From Gracilibacillus alcaliphilus (lineage in GTDB: Bacteria; Bacillota; Bacilli; Bacillales; Amphibacillaceae), in NCBI RefSeq assembly GCF_016909015.1, contig NZ_JAFBFA010000037.1:1-55096 (forward strand): a stretch of 55,096 nucleotides of DNA. The letters are read 5' to 3'. Position numbers and translations under genes: made by a program. Below the pieces are notes generated by a model. That model worked only from the letters and a program-made list of their open reading frames with translations. It was not told where the DNA came from and ran no database searches. Numbering within the stretch: position 1 is the stretch's first letter; each line of letters begins with the position of its first letter. Positions 8,283 to 16,545 of this stretch are shown piece after piece.

Positions 8283-9344
8283 TTACGGATGGTTGTACTG
8301 AGATAAATCTTGTAATATATGATCTAAATCATGTTGCTTACTATGAAAGAAGATATATTTCTTCGCAAAAACTTTTCTGATTAATGTTTTAAGGTCTTGT
8401 TTATCAGGATGTGATTTGTAAAAAAAGGAATCAATGCCTTGATATAGATTGGTATTGATTTCATGACATCCCTCTGGTTTGTTTTCTAATAAATATATAC
8501 CTGGTCCTTCGAATTGTCGGCTGATCGCTAATCGTTTACTTTGAAGCATAGCTTGTAATCTTTCCCGTCGTTCCGGACGTAAGTTATCTGGATAGTGTAG
8601 ATAGCTGTTTATATGTTCATATAAAGGCTCATCGATAAAAAAAGGTCTATCTGGAAGTGCCTGAAACAAAGAAAATAAGAGATCACAAGTCTTTCCTGAG
8701 ATAGTAATAGGCAGAAAATATTTCTCGGAAGAATCATTTACTGCTGATAGAATGTTGGTGAGACTCCTTTTATAAGGCATGATTTGTGCGGCATGTCCGC
8801 TATCTATCAATGCATACTCATACCTGTCTTTATCCGGCATATCGGTTACTAGCAAGGGAGAAGAAAGCACGATATCCCCTGAGAAGAAGATTGATTTCTC
8901 CCGCAGCTGTAGGCTGTACCATACACTCCCAAGCATATGCCCGCTATAGCCCCATGTAATCGAAAAATCTTCTGTAAATGAGATAGCCTGTCCACGTGTA
9001 TGTTTGGCAAAAGACCGAAAGTGCAGATTGTTTATTAATGGATCGTGCCATTTGCCTAATATGGCTGATAATTGTCTAAAGCTGGCTTCACTCATCCACA
9101 CATCCCCTGTAAACCCTTTTTGAGCTAACAAAGGTAGTGCCCCGATATGATCATTATGCACATGTGAAATAAATACGGTCTGGATTGATTGTGCGATTGT
9201 CTCTGTAATAGGTGGATATACTTCTGGATTGCCGTTGCGAACGCCGCAATCCAGCATGATGCGTGTGTTGGTTGCTTGATCCATCACTAAAAAGCAGTTA
9301 CGGCCATATTCTCCTATTCCTCCAAGGGCGCTTACATCAGTCAT
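8283..9344 (-). CDS. RNase J-like metallo-beta-lactamase hydrolase, last gene of ABC operon
   Basis: This 353-residue metallo-beta-lactamase-fold hydrolase has the zinc motif H61-V-H63-N-D65-H66 and downstream GYSGHMLGS and FFSGD ligand blocks. The opening SALGGIGEYGRNCFL resembles RNase J and related beta-CASP enzymes (LGGxGEIGxN), but the protein is far shorter than RNase J (about 555). I see no convincing beta-CASP domain or C-terminal motifs. The start ATG 9344 overlaps the stop codon of the upstream permease (TAATG), so translation is probably coupled and the protein belongs to the transport operon. The longer upstream frame would overlap the permease by 52 bases and is less likely. Function is unknown; phosphoester or nucleic-acid hydrolysis is possible. 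Confidence 0.7.
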   Translation of the reverse strand: MTDVSALGGIGEYGRNCFLVMDQATNTRIMLDCGVRNGNPEVYPPITETIAQSIQTVFISHVHNDHIGALPLLAQKGFTGDVWMSEASFRQLSAILGKWHDPLINNLHFRSFAKHTRGQAISFTEDFSITWGYSGHMLGSVWYSLQLREKSIFFSGDIVLSSPLLVTDMPDKDRYEYALIDSGHAAQIMPYKRSLTNILSAVNDSSEKYFLPITISGKTCDLLFSLFQALPDRPFFIDEPLYEHINSYLHYPDNLRPERRERLQAMLQSKRLAISRQFEGPGIYLLENKPEGCHEINTNLYQGIDSFFYKSHPDKQDLKTLIRKVFAKKYIFFHSKQHDLDHILQDLSQYNHP

Positions 9345-10996
9345 TAAGAGGTGTGCAGTGCCTTTCGCTGTAATCGTTCCATAAGAAAGATACATAGGAT
9401 GGTTAATAATACTGTAATTACTGCCATGGCCATTCCCTTAGCTACATCCCCTTGTTCAAATTGGCTGTAGATAAAGGTAGCACTAGTCTCAACTGATGGA
9501 GGGAGAATAAGCAAAGAACCAACTAATTCACGCATTGAAATAATAAAGGTCATCATCCACCCGGCTAAAATTCCCTGTCCTAGTAAAGGCAGCCAGACCC
9601 TCAATAGAATGACAGAATAGTTATTTGCAAAAATCGCATTAGAATGATGTATGGATGGATGAAGCTGTGATAATGCTGACTTGGTATACTGAACAGAATA
9701 AGGCAAGAACAATACAATATAAGTAAGTATAGGCATCCAGATGGTATTATAAATGGTTGCAGGCAGCAAAGCACTATTCCAGAATAGAATTAGACCTACT
9801 ACAAAGACAATTCCAGGTATAATATTGGATAACAAACTGGTAAAATCAAGCAGTTGTTGTGATTTCCTTTTGGCATCAAAGATATATAACGCCATACAGA
9901 ACCCTATCAAAGCGGCAATTGTTGCAGCTGCAAAGGCAAAGCTAAGGCTGTTCATCAATGCCTGGAAACTGGAAGAACCAACGGTAAAGAGCTCGCCATA
10001 GTGACGGAGTGTGAGATTGCTGAATGATAGGGCTTCTCCGCGAATGTTCAATAAAGAAGTAACAATAATAGAAAAGTAAGGAACCCCAATAGAAAGCCCT
10101 AATATAAGAGACACATATCCGATTGACATGTATCGAATCAGAATTGAATCTTTGATTGAAGCAGTGCTTGGTGATTTACCAGAATGGATGCCGTAAGTGT
10201 ATTTACGACTGATTATATTCTGAATGTACCAAATTAACATACACGCACTCAGCAAAACCAACGATAAACTAGTTGCGCCTGAAATATTAATAGGCCAGCG
10301 TGATAAGTAAGCATGAATTTCTGTCGTAAAGACATCATATCCGATTCGCTTACCGAACGTAGCAGGCGTCCCGAACTCTGCTAATGTCTTGATAAAAATA
10401 AGTAGTGCAGCCATCACATAACTGGACAGTAGCAAGGGCAAGGTAACCCGGATCCAATTTAACAATGGGTGACCACCGTAAATGAGTGTCGCCTCCTGAA
10501 AGGAACCGTTCATTCTCAGTAAGGCATTCTTGAGCATTAAATAAAGAAAAGGATAGAGATGCATGCTCATGATAAACACCATTCCAGCGACATTGAAAAA
10601 GGTAAACGGGGCCTCTTGAGTAAAGATCTGCTCATAATAACCATTGTGCTGCATAAACAGAATCCACCCCATCGAACCGATATATGGTGGTGTCATAAAA
10701 GGGATAAGAAAAAGAATATCCAGCCATTTACTTTTAATGAGAAAGGTCTTAGTTCTTATTACAGCTAAGGGGAGGGCTATACAAGTCGTAGCAGCCATCA
10801 CATAAAGGCCGAGTAATAATGAATTTTGCATCGTTTGCATAATATTGTTATTGTGTAAGATCAACCGTATTGATTCAAAGGATAAGCCCCCATCTTCAAA
10901 GAAGGTATAACCGAGTACGGCGAAAAGCGGTAACAGGGCTAAGATACTAATGGTAATAAATAAGATAATAAAAGGTGCTTGTCTTCGTACAAGCAT
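9344..10996 (-). CDS. ABC transporter permease, fused double-domain (FbpB/PhnU-like)
   Basis: The 550-residue protein has about twelve membrane segments and two copies of the binding-protein-dependent permease domain. One EAA loop lies in each half (near FQEATLIYGGHPLLNWIRVTLP and near the later NYSVILLRVWLPLLGQG). This fused layout is typical of ferric-iron (FbpB, SfuB) and 2-aminoethylphosphonate importers. ATG 10996 follows AAAGGAGGAATACAC, so I reject the longer frame from 11041. It lies 58 bases after the binding-protein gene and ends in a one-base overlap with the hydrolase gene. Substrate is undecided between Fe3+, phosphonates and similar small ions. Confidence 0.85.
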   Translation of the reverse strand: MLVRRQAPFIILFITISILALLPLFAVLGYTFFEDGGLSFESIRLILHNNNIMQTMQNSLLLGLYVMAATTCIALPLAVIRTKTFLIKSKWLDILFLIPFMTPPYIGSMGWILFMQHNGYYEQIFTQEAPFTFFNVAGMVFIMSMHLYPFLYLMLKNALLRMNGSFQEATLIYGGHPLLNWIRVTLPLLLSSYVMAALLIFIKTLAEFGTPATFGKRIGYDVFTTEIHAYLSRWPINISGATSLSLVLLSACMLIWYIQNIISRKYTYGIHSGKSPSTASIKDSILIRYMSIGYVSLILGLSIGVPYFSIIVTSLLNIRGEALSFSNLTLRHYGELFTVGSSSFQALMNSLSFAFAAATIAALIGFCMALYIFDAKRKSQQLLDFTSLLSNIIPGIVFVVGLILFWNSALLPATIYNTIWMPILTYIVLFLPYSVQYTKSALSQLHPSIHHSNAIFANNYSVILLRVWLPLLGQGILAGWMMTFIISMRELVGSLLILPPSVETSATFIYSQFEQGDVAKGMAMAVITVLLTILCIFLMERLQRKALHTS

Positions 10997-11054
10997 GTGT
11001 ATTCCTCCTTTCCTGATGATTTGCACAGGAACCTTATGCAATGATCAAGACATA

Positions 11055-12071
11055 TTAATTCATTGATGTGAATTGGTTGATTGTTTCAATCTGTTTCTCT
11101 TCTGCATTTTCCCAATCTACTGGAAGAGTAGGGATCTCATCTAAGGCCGCACGATCATTTAGTTCGATCGATTGATTACCAGGTAAAATATAAGCCTCGG
11201 CTACCATCTCTTGTGCCGTGTCTGATAATAGAAAATCGATATATGTCTGGGCACCCTCCATATTTTGTGCGTCGGCTAGAATAGCAGCAGCCCGTGGACT
11301 GATTACCGTTCCGCTCTCTGGATAGTAAATATCAATAGGTTCACCGTCACTCTTAGCCTTATAGGTCATATAGTCAACCGCAGAAACAACCACATCCTTA
11401 TCGCCGGTGATGACTGCGTCTAATGATTCTTTGTTTGCTCCGGCCACCAGTAAATCATTATCCATCCAGCTCTGTATAATATCCCATCCAGATTCATTGG
11501 CGTTCGTTAAGCCATAGACAAAATCAACGGCAGAACCAGAAGATGTAGGATCAGGCATTGTCACCCGTCCTTGCCATTCCTGTTCACTGAACTCGCTCCA
11601 ATCTGCGTCAAGGAAATCGATTTGATTAGTATTATAGGCAACCCCTAAAGCAGTAGCGCTGTACCCATAGTAATAGAACTCTTCATCGCTCCACTCTGGA
11701 TGGAAGCTGTCCCTGCTCTCTGCTTCATATGGCTGTAACTTGCCTTCTGTTTTCAGGCCTTCCATGGATGGAATGGAAGCTAGTACGACAACATCTGCTA
11801 CTGGGTTATTTGCCTCTGCTTCTAATCGTGATAAAATTTTGCCGGTAGTGCTCTGAAACATTTCTACTTTTATTCCTGTTTCTTCTTCAAACGCCTCTTG
11901 AATATTCTCTGCGAGTCCGCTAGGTCCAGCAGAATAAACAGTAATCATATTGTCAAGGTTGTCAGCAGCAGTCTCGCTGCCGGCGGCTTCATTATTCTCT
12001 GCCCCACAAGCTCCTAAGAGTAACGTTGATGTAAACAGTCCTGCTAATGTAGTTAATTTTAGTTTGTTCAT
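11055..12071 (-). CDS. Fe3+/phosphonate-type ABC substrate-binding lipoprotein
   Basis: This 338-residue lipoprotein has a lipobox LLGAC with the modified Cys at 22, followed by an acidic linker and a type II periplasmic-binding fold. It starts at ITVYSAGPSGLAENIQEAF, as in AfuA/FbpA and aminoethylphosphonate-binding relatives. The conserved block near VTMPDPTSSGSA is typical of this cluster, where it contacts an oxyanion. I do not see a clear paired-tyrosine iron site, so iron is not certain. Its start overlaps the ATPase stop by four bases (ATGA). It is the second gene of the operon ATPase, binding protein, permease, hydrolase. Confidence 0.85.
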   Translation of the reverse strand: MNKLKLTTLAGLFTSTLLLGACGAENNEAAGSETAADNLDNMITVYSAGPSGLAENIQEAFEEETGIKVEMFQSTTGKILSRLEAEANNPVADVVVLASIPSMEGLKTEGKLQPYEAESRDSFHPEWSDEEFYYYGYSATALGVAYNTNQIDFLDADWSEFSEQEWQGRVTMPDPTSSGSAVDFVYGLTNANESGWDIIQSWMDNDLLVAGANKESLDAVITGDKDVVVSAVDYMTYKAKSDGEPIDIYYPESGTVISPRAAAILADAQNMEGAQTYIDFLLSDTAQEMVAEAYILPGNQSIELNDRAALDEIPTLPVDWENAEEKQIETINQFTSMN

Positions 12072-13042
12072 GATAATGCCTCCTTTTTTTCTAAAGAATG
12101 GATATAGTTTTCTTCGACATAAAACTTGATGTCACGCCCTTGTTCGTGAGGATGGCTATCATAGAATTTCCATATGTAACCATCCGCCTCTGCAAGGATA
12201 AGATAGCGATCGCCTTCATACATGCTTTTCTTAACAACCCCTGATTTAACCGTTGTATGTTTATATGGATGAAGATGGATGTTCTCTGGACGAATCATCT
12301 TCTTACAGTCTTCTACCCAATTTGTCTTTCCAATGAAGTTAGCTACAAAAGGATTAGCTGGGGAATGATAGATCTGCTCTGGCGAGCCAGTTTGGACAAC
12401 ATCGCCACTATCCATAACAACCATGCTGTCAGACATAGCCATTGCCTCTGTCTGATCATGGGTGACAAAGATCGCTTGGGCACCGATGGATTGTACAATG
12501 GTCAAAATTTCTTCACGCATTTGTTCTCGCAAAATGGCATCCAGTGCACTGAGTGCCTCATCAAATAAAACCAGTTTGGGATTAATAGCGATGGCCCGTG
12601 CCAAAGCGACACGCTGTTGTTGACCTCCAGACAATTCGCCAGGTTTCATCGCTGCTTTTGCCTCCAATTTCACTTTTTGTAAGGCGTCATGCACAATATC
12701 GGACCGCCGTGATTTGGACATTTTGCCACGAAGACCGAAGGCCACATTGTCAAAGACCGTCATGTGTGGCCATAATCCAAAATCTTGAAATACCATGGCA
12801 ATTTGCCGTTTGTTTGGCTTAACATGAATTTTCTTCGATCTTGAGAAGATGGTTTGGTTATCGAACAGGATTTCTCCAGATGTGGGATCTGTCAGCCCTG
12901 CTAACATTTTTAACAGAGTTGTTTTGCCACAGCCGGATTGGCCGAGAATCGTTACAAAAGTGTCTTTGATCGTTAAATCAATAGGCTTGACTGCGTGGAC
13001 ATTACCGAATTTTTTTTCAACGCCTTTTAGTTGAATAATCAT
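12068..13042 (-). CDS. ABC transporter ATPase (FbpC/PotA/PhnT-like)
   Basis: This 324-residue ABC ATPase has Walker A GQSGCGKTT near residue 34, Q-loop MVFQDFGLWPHMTV, signature LSGGQQQRVALARA and Walker B LVLFDEALSALD, followed by a C-terminal TOBE-like domain. The N-terminal IIQLKGVEKKFGNVHAVKPIDL is standard for the FbpC/PotA group. It is the first gene of the four-gene operon and is divergent from the LysR regulator; GGAGAGGATAAC precedes the ATG. With the double permease it should form the energised importer at the membrane. Confidence 0.88.
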   Translation of the reverse strand: MIIQLKGVEKKFGNVHAVKPIDLTIKDTFVTILGQSGCGKTTLLKMLAGLTDPTSGEILFDNQTIFSRSKKIHVKPNKRQIAMVFQDFGLWPHMTVFDNVAFGLRGKMSKSRRSDIVHDALQKVKLEAKAAMKPGELSGGQQQRVALARAIAINPKLVLFDEALSALDAILREQMREEILTIVQSIGAQAIFVTHDQTEAMAMSDSMVVMDSGDVVQTGSPEQIYHSPANPFVANFIGKTNWVEDCKKMIRPENIHLHPYKHTTVKSGVVKKSMYEGDRYLILAEADGYIWKFYDSHPHEQGRDIKFYVEENYIHSLEKKEALS

Positions 13043-13144
13043 GTTATCCTCTCCTTACGATTAAGTCTAGAGTAGGAATGTTTAGCAAATATTAACTAAC
13101 TGTTAACATTAAATTAAAACTAATCTGATAAAGTTTATATCTAG

Positions 13145-13159
13145 TTAGATAAAATCTAA
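13145..13159. promoter_or_regulatory. Candidate LysR-type operator in the divergent gap
   Basis: The perfect palindrome TTAGAT-AAA-ATCTAA contains the T-N11-A signature (T13146, A13158) bound by LysR-family regulators. It lies 20 bases before the lysR gene and about 100 bases before the oppositely oriented ABC operon. Binding here could control both directions. Confidence 0.5.
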
Positions 13160-13178
13160 AATACTTTAGGGTGATAAA

Positions 13179-14051
13179 GTGAATATTCAAAAACTAAGTG
13201 TATTTATTTCACTTGTGGAAACGAGGAAAATGACAGAAACTGCTCATTTATTAGGATTGTCCACTCCCACTGTGTCGTTCCATATCAAGACTTTGGAAGA
13301 GGACTATGGTATTAAAATCTTTCGAACCAATGCCGGGGGGTACCGACTCACCGAGGCGGGAGAACTGCTCTATTATTATGCCAAGCAGCTGAGTCAAATC
13401 AACCGTACGCTAGAAAAAAGTATCGAAGATTATAAGAATGGAGAACAGGGATCAATTAAACTAGGAGCAAGTGGAGTTCCGGCACATTTGTTCATGCCAG
13501 AACTAATTCATCAACTTGCAGAGCGCTATCCTAGAATTAAGGTATCATTAAATGTAAATACTGCCCCGGAAATAGAAAACAGTCTGTTATTACAAGAGTT
13601 GGATTGTGCATTAATGATGGAAACGGGTAATAAAAAGTCAGATCTTATTTATGAACCGATCACAACAGATAAGATAGTACTAGCTTTCAGTAAAACTCAT
13701 TTGTTTGCAGGGAAGACAACATTGGCAGCGAATGATTTATATGATCAGACCCTGCTTGTGCATAGATTATCCAGTTCGACAGGCTACTTTTCGAAGTCAT
13801 GGTTATACGAGAAGAAATTAAGGATGGAAACTATTCAGCTAGATTCTGTTTCTACCATTACTAAGATGCTGTCTTATGGGAAGGCAGTAGCGCTTATTTC
13901 TAAAAGATTAATAGAAAAAGAAGACAATTTGTCTTATATCGAACTGCAAAACCAAGATTTAGAAAGACAGATTTATTTTGTTTATCACCGTAATCTATGG
14001 AAAAGTAAACCTTTTCAATATTTTCTAAAGCAAGTACAACGATTAAAATAG
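13179..14051 (+). CDS. LysR family transcriptional regulator
   Basis: This 290-residue regulator has an N-terminal winged helix-turn-helix (residues ~3-60, with TETAHLLGLSTPTVSFHIKTLEE as the recognition region) and a C-terminal LysR effector domain starting near GSIKLGASGVPAHLFMPEL. GTG 13179 follows AGGGTGATAAA. It is divergently transcribed from the ABC operon, the usual layout for a LysR regulator and its target, so it probably responds to the transported substrate or a product of it. No terminator of good quality was seen; a 7-bp stem at 14102-14138 followed by ATTTTT is a weak candidate. Confidence 0.85.
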   Translation: MNIQKLSVFISLVETRKMTETAHLLGLSTPTVSFHIKTLEEDYGIKIFRTNAGGYRLTEAGELLYYYAKQLSQINRTLEKSIEDYKNGEQGSIKLGASGVPAHLFMPELIHQLAERYPRIKVSLNVNTAPEIENSLLLQELDCALMMETGNKKSDLIYEPITTDKIVLAFSKTHLFAGKTTLAANDLYDQTLLVHRLSSSTGYFSKSWLYEKKLRMETIQLDSVSTITKMLSYGKAVALISKRLIEKEDNLSYIELQNQDLERQIYFVYHRNLWKSKPFQYFLKQVQRLK

Positions 14052-14157
14052 ACGGAGGGGGCTATAAACTTGATCATTATAAAAAAACACCTCGGAAAAA
14101 GGTTGCTTCCCTTCGTTAAGAGGAGCAATGAAAGCAACAGATTTTTGATGCAAAGGG

Positions 14158-14186
14158 TTGTAGAATTATAGCTTATCATTTATACT
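14158..14186 (+). promoter_or_regulatory. Promoter of the kdg operon
   Basis: TTGTAG and TATACT are separated by exactly 17 bases. The direct operator repeats begin at the very next base, and the regulator gene starts 85 bases downstream. Confidence 0.6.
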
Positions 14187-14216
14187 TTTACTAAACCGAT
14201 TTACTAAACCGTTTTA
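14187..14216 (+). promoter_or_regulatory. Tandem LacI-family operator-like sites
   Basis: The 12-base sequence TTTACTAAACCG occurs twice (14187-14198 and 14200-14211). Each copy forms a CG-centred imperfect palindrome (TAAACCGATTTA, TAAACCGTTTTA) of the shape LacI-family proteins bind. They abut the -10 box, so binding would block initiation. This suggests autoregulation by the KdgR-like repressor encoded next. Confidence 0.55.
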
Positions 14217-14270
14217 TTTTTACGTAGTCTGTTCGAATTAACCATTTTTAGATCCAAATGAGGAACAGAC

Positions 14271-15302
14271 ATGAACAAAAATGAAGGAATGAAAGCTATG
14301 AAGAAGGTAACCATTGCCGATGTTGCAGCATTAGCAGGTGTGTCTAAGAGTACTGTCTCTCAATATTTGAATAATCGTTTTGATTATATGGGGGAAGCAA
14401 CCAAACAGAAGATTGCCGCTGCTATTCAGCAATTAAATTATCGCCCAAATATGGTAGCAAGAAGTCTGAAACAAAAGTCGTCCACAACGATTGGGGTGAT
14501 TGTGGCGAATATTTTACATGTTTTTTCAACACAAGTCATTCGTGCAATTGAAGATTTTTGTCAGGAGAAAGGTTTTCATGTAATTGTCTGTAATGCCGAT
14601 GATAACCCCGACAAAGAGCGGAATTATATCCAGATGCTCCGCGCAAAGCAAGTAGATGGCATCATTGTTTTTCCGACAGGAGATAATGTTGAATTATATC
14701 AACAGTTGTTGGATGAGCAATACCCGCTTGTTTTTATGGATCGTATTGTAGCTGAGCTAGATATTCCTGCCGTTTTATTAGACAATCATCAAGCTGTTCG
14801 TTTCGTAGTTGCAGAAATACTCGAAAAAGGTTACCAGCGGCCAGCTATTGTTAGTTCACCTCTAAGTCCGCAGCTGACACCTAGGGTGGAGCGGGTTCAC
14901 CGTTTTCAGCAAGTGCTGGCAGAACAAGAACTAGATTTGTTTGATGATTATATTGTAAGTGGAGAGATGAGTGAACTGCAGCCGAAATTGGCGAAATTAT
15001 TTGATAAAGAGCAACCTCCAGATGTTGTATTTGCGATTAATGATCGCGTATTACACGAGGTTCTTGCCTATACAAGAAGTCAGCAAATGAAGATACCGGA
15101 CGATGTAGGTGTGATTAGTATTGATGATGTCTCTTTTGCTCATTTCTATACCCCGCCCCTGTCTACTATTTCACAACCGGCATTTGACATGGGGCGAAAG
15201 GCGGCAGAAGTATTGTTTGCCTTCATTCATCCCTCTGGTCAGCCGCAGCCAGCTACTATCTACCGCTTTGAACCGATATTGAACAGAAGAGAATCATGTT
15301 AA
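14271..15302 (+). CDS. kdgR: LacI family repressor, KdgR-like
   Basis: This 343-residue LacI-family repressor has an N-terminal helix-turn-helix (TIADVAALAGVSKSTVSQYL) and hinge helix (NYRPNMVARSLK), then a periplasmic-binding-type effector domain. Two starts are plausible: ATG 14271, six bases after GAGGA, and ATG 14298, nine bases after AAGGA; the latter gives the more usual MKKVTIADVA opening. It heads an operon with KDPG aldolase and KDG kinase, as kdgR does in the Bacillus kdgRKAT locus, so 2-keto-3-deoxygluconate (KDG) or a related acid is the likely inducer. The name rests on context and family. Confidence 0.75.
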   Translation: MNKNEGMKAMKKVTIADVAALAGVSKSTVSQYLNNRFDYMGEATKQKIAAAIQQLNYRPNMVARSLKQKSSTTIGVIVANILHVFSTQVIRAIEDFCQEKGFHVIVCNADDNPDKERNYIQMLRAKQVDGIIVFPTGDNVELYQQLLDEQYPLVFMDRIVAELDIPAVLLDNHQAVRFVVAEILEKGYQRPAIVSSPLSPQLTPRVERVHRFQQVLAEQELDLFDDYIVSGEMSELQPKLAKLFDKEQPPDVVFAINDRVLHEVLAYTRSQQMKIPDDVGVISIDDVSFAHFYTPPLSTISQPAFDMGRKAAEVLFAFIHPSGQPQPATIYRFEPILNRRESC

Positions 15303-15308
15303 GAAAGG

Positions 15309-15875
15309 GTGTTTACAATAAAAGATATTATCACAACCATCACCAATGAAATACAAGAAGTACTCACTAATTTGAGTGAGAAAGAAGTTATTCAATTGGC
15401 AGAATTCATTCAGACAGCGGAGCGGGTTTTTATTGCTGGTACTGGCCGTTCAGGTTTGGCTGGAAAAATGTTTGGAATGCGTCTGATGCATAGTGGATAT
15501 CCCGTTTATATTGTGGGAGAAACCATTACTCCAAGCTTATCATCAGGTGATTTGCTGTTATTGATCTCTGGATCAGGAGGAACCCCTTCTTTACTGCATT
15601 ATGCTAGAAAAGCCAAAGAGATCAAGGCAAAAGTGGCACTTGTCACCACCAATCCACAGTCAGCTATTGGGGAGGAATGCGATCTAACTGTTCACATTCG
15701 GGCTGCAACGAAAAAGCGGTTAGTCTCTGAGCCGAATACAATCCAGCCATTGGGCAGTCAATTTGATCAATCTGCACACTTGCTGCTGGATGCGCTTGTT
15801 GTGTACTTACTGCAAACCTATCCTGCTGATCGCAGTGAAAGCAGCTTACAACAGCAACATACCAATTTAGAATAA
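15309..15875 (+). CDS. SIS-domain sugar isomerase, 6-phospho-3-hexuloisomerase-like
   Basis: This 188-residue protein is a single SIS (sugar isomerase) domain with the HxlB-type features: GTGRSGLAGKMFGMRLMH, the phosphate-binding ISGSGGTPS, and a C-terminal PLGSQFDQSAHLLLDALV stretch. HxlB converts 3-hexulose 6-phosphate to fructose 6-phosphate in formaldehyde fixation. Its usual partner hexulose-phosphate synthase is absent; instead it is embedded between kdgR and kdgA. The start is uncertain: GTG 15309 is abutted directly by AAGAAAGG with no spacer, and no better in-frame start lies nearby. It may act on a hexulose phosphate formed from the same diet as KDG; this is inference. Confidence 0.75.
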   Translation: MFTIKDIITTITNEIQEVLTNLSEKEVIQLAEFIQTAERVFIAGTGRSGLAGKMFGMRLMHSGYPVYIVGETITPSLSSGDLLLLISGSGGTPSLLHYARKAKEIKAKVALVTTNPQSAIGEECDLTVHIRAATKKRLVSEPNTIQPLGSQFDQSAHLLLDALVVYLLQTYPADRSESSLQQQHTNLE

Positions 15876-15888
15876 AGGAGCAAAGAAC

Positions 15889-16530
15889 ATGTCTATTATT
15901 GAAGGAATCAAACAGGAGAAAGTCGTTGCCGTTATTAGAAAGGCCAATCAAGACAATATCGTACCTATTTTGGAAGCGCTTGCCGATGGCGGTGTGCATC
16001 ATGTCGAAATAACAGCAGAAACACCTCATGTTACGCAACTAATTGAAAAAGCGGTAAAAGAGGTGAGTACATCGATTAAAGTTGGCGCAGGTACAGTTTT
16101 AGATGCTGAAACTGCCCGAACTGTTATGATGGCTGGAGCAGCATTTGTTGTATCACCTACTTGGAATCTGGATACATTGCGATTATGCCAGCGTTATGGT
16201 GTAGAGCATATACCAGGTGTACTGACACCTACAGAGATTTCCACTGCCTATGAACATGGCGCCCGAATGGTCAAGATATTTCCGGCCGATGCGGTTGGAC
16301 CAAACTATATCAAGAATATTCGCGGTCCATTGCCACATGTGACTGCGATGGTCACCGGCGGAATTACACTGGACAACATGCAGGATTACCTGAAGGCAGG
16401 CAGTTCTGCAGTAGGGATTGGAAGTAATTTGGTCGATGCGCTCACATTAAAAACAACCGCAGATTATCAAGAACTGACAAATAAGGCTAAAGCCTATCGG
16501 CAGCAGGCAGATCTTATAGATAAACAGTAA
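15889..16530 (+). CDS. kdgA: 2-keto-3-deoxy-6-phosphogluconate (KDPG) aldolase
   Basis: This 213-residue class I aldolase splits KDPG into pyruvate and glyceraldehyde 3-phosphate, the last step of hexuronate and Entner-Doudoroff breakdown. The family residues are visible: R17 in AVIRKAN, E40 in VEIT, and the Schiff-base lysine near residue 129 in MVKIFPAD. The C-terminal TGGI block contributes to phosphate binding. AAAGGAGC precedes ATG 15889, only 13 bases after the upstream stop. Length is normal. It is cotranscribed with the SIS gene and the KDG kinase. Confidence 0.92.
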   Translation: MSIIEGIKQEKVVAVIRKANQDNIVPILEALADGGVHHVEITAETPHVTQLIEKAVKEVSTSIKVGAGTVLDAETARTVMMAGAAFVVSPTWNLDTLRLCQRYGVEHIPGVLTPTEISTAYEHGARMVKIFPADAVGPNYIKNIRGPLPHVTAMVTGGITLDNMQDYLKAGSSAVGIGSNLVDALTLKTTADYQELTNKAKAYRQQADLIDKQ

Positions 16531-16545
16531 AGGGGGGAAACAGAG

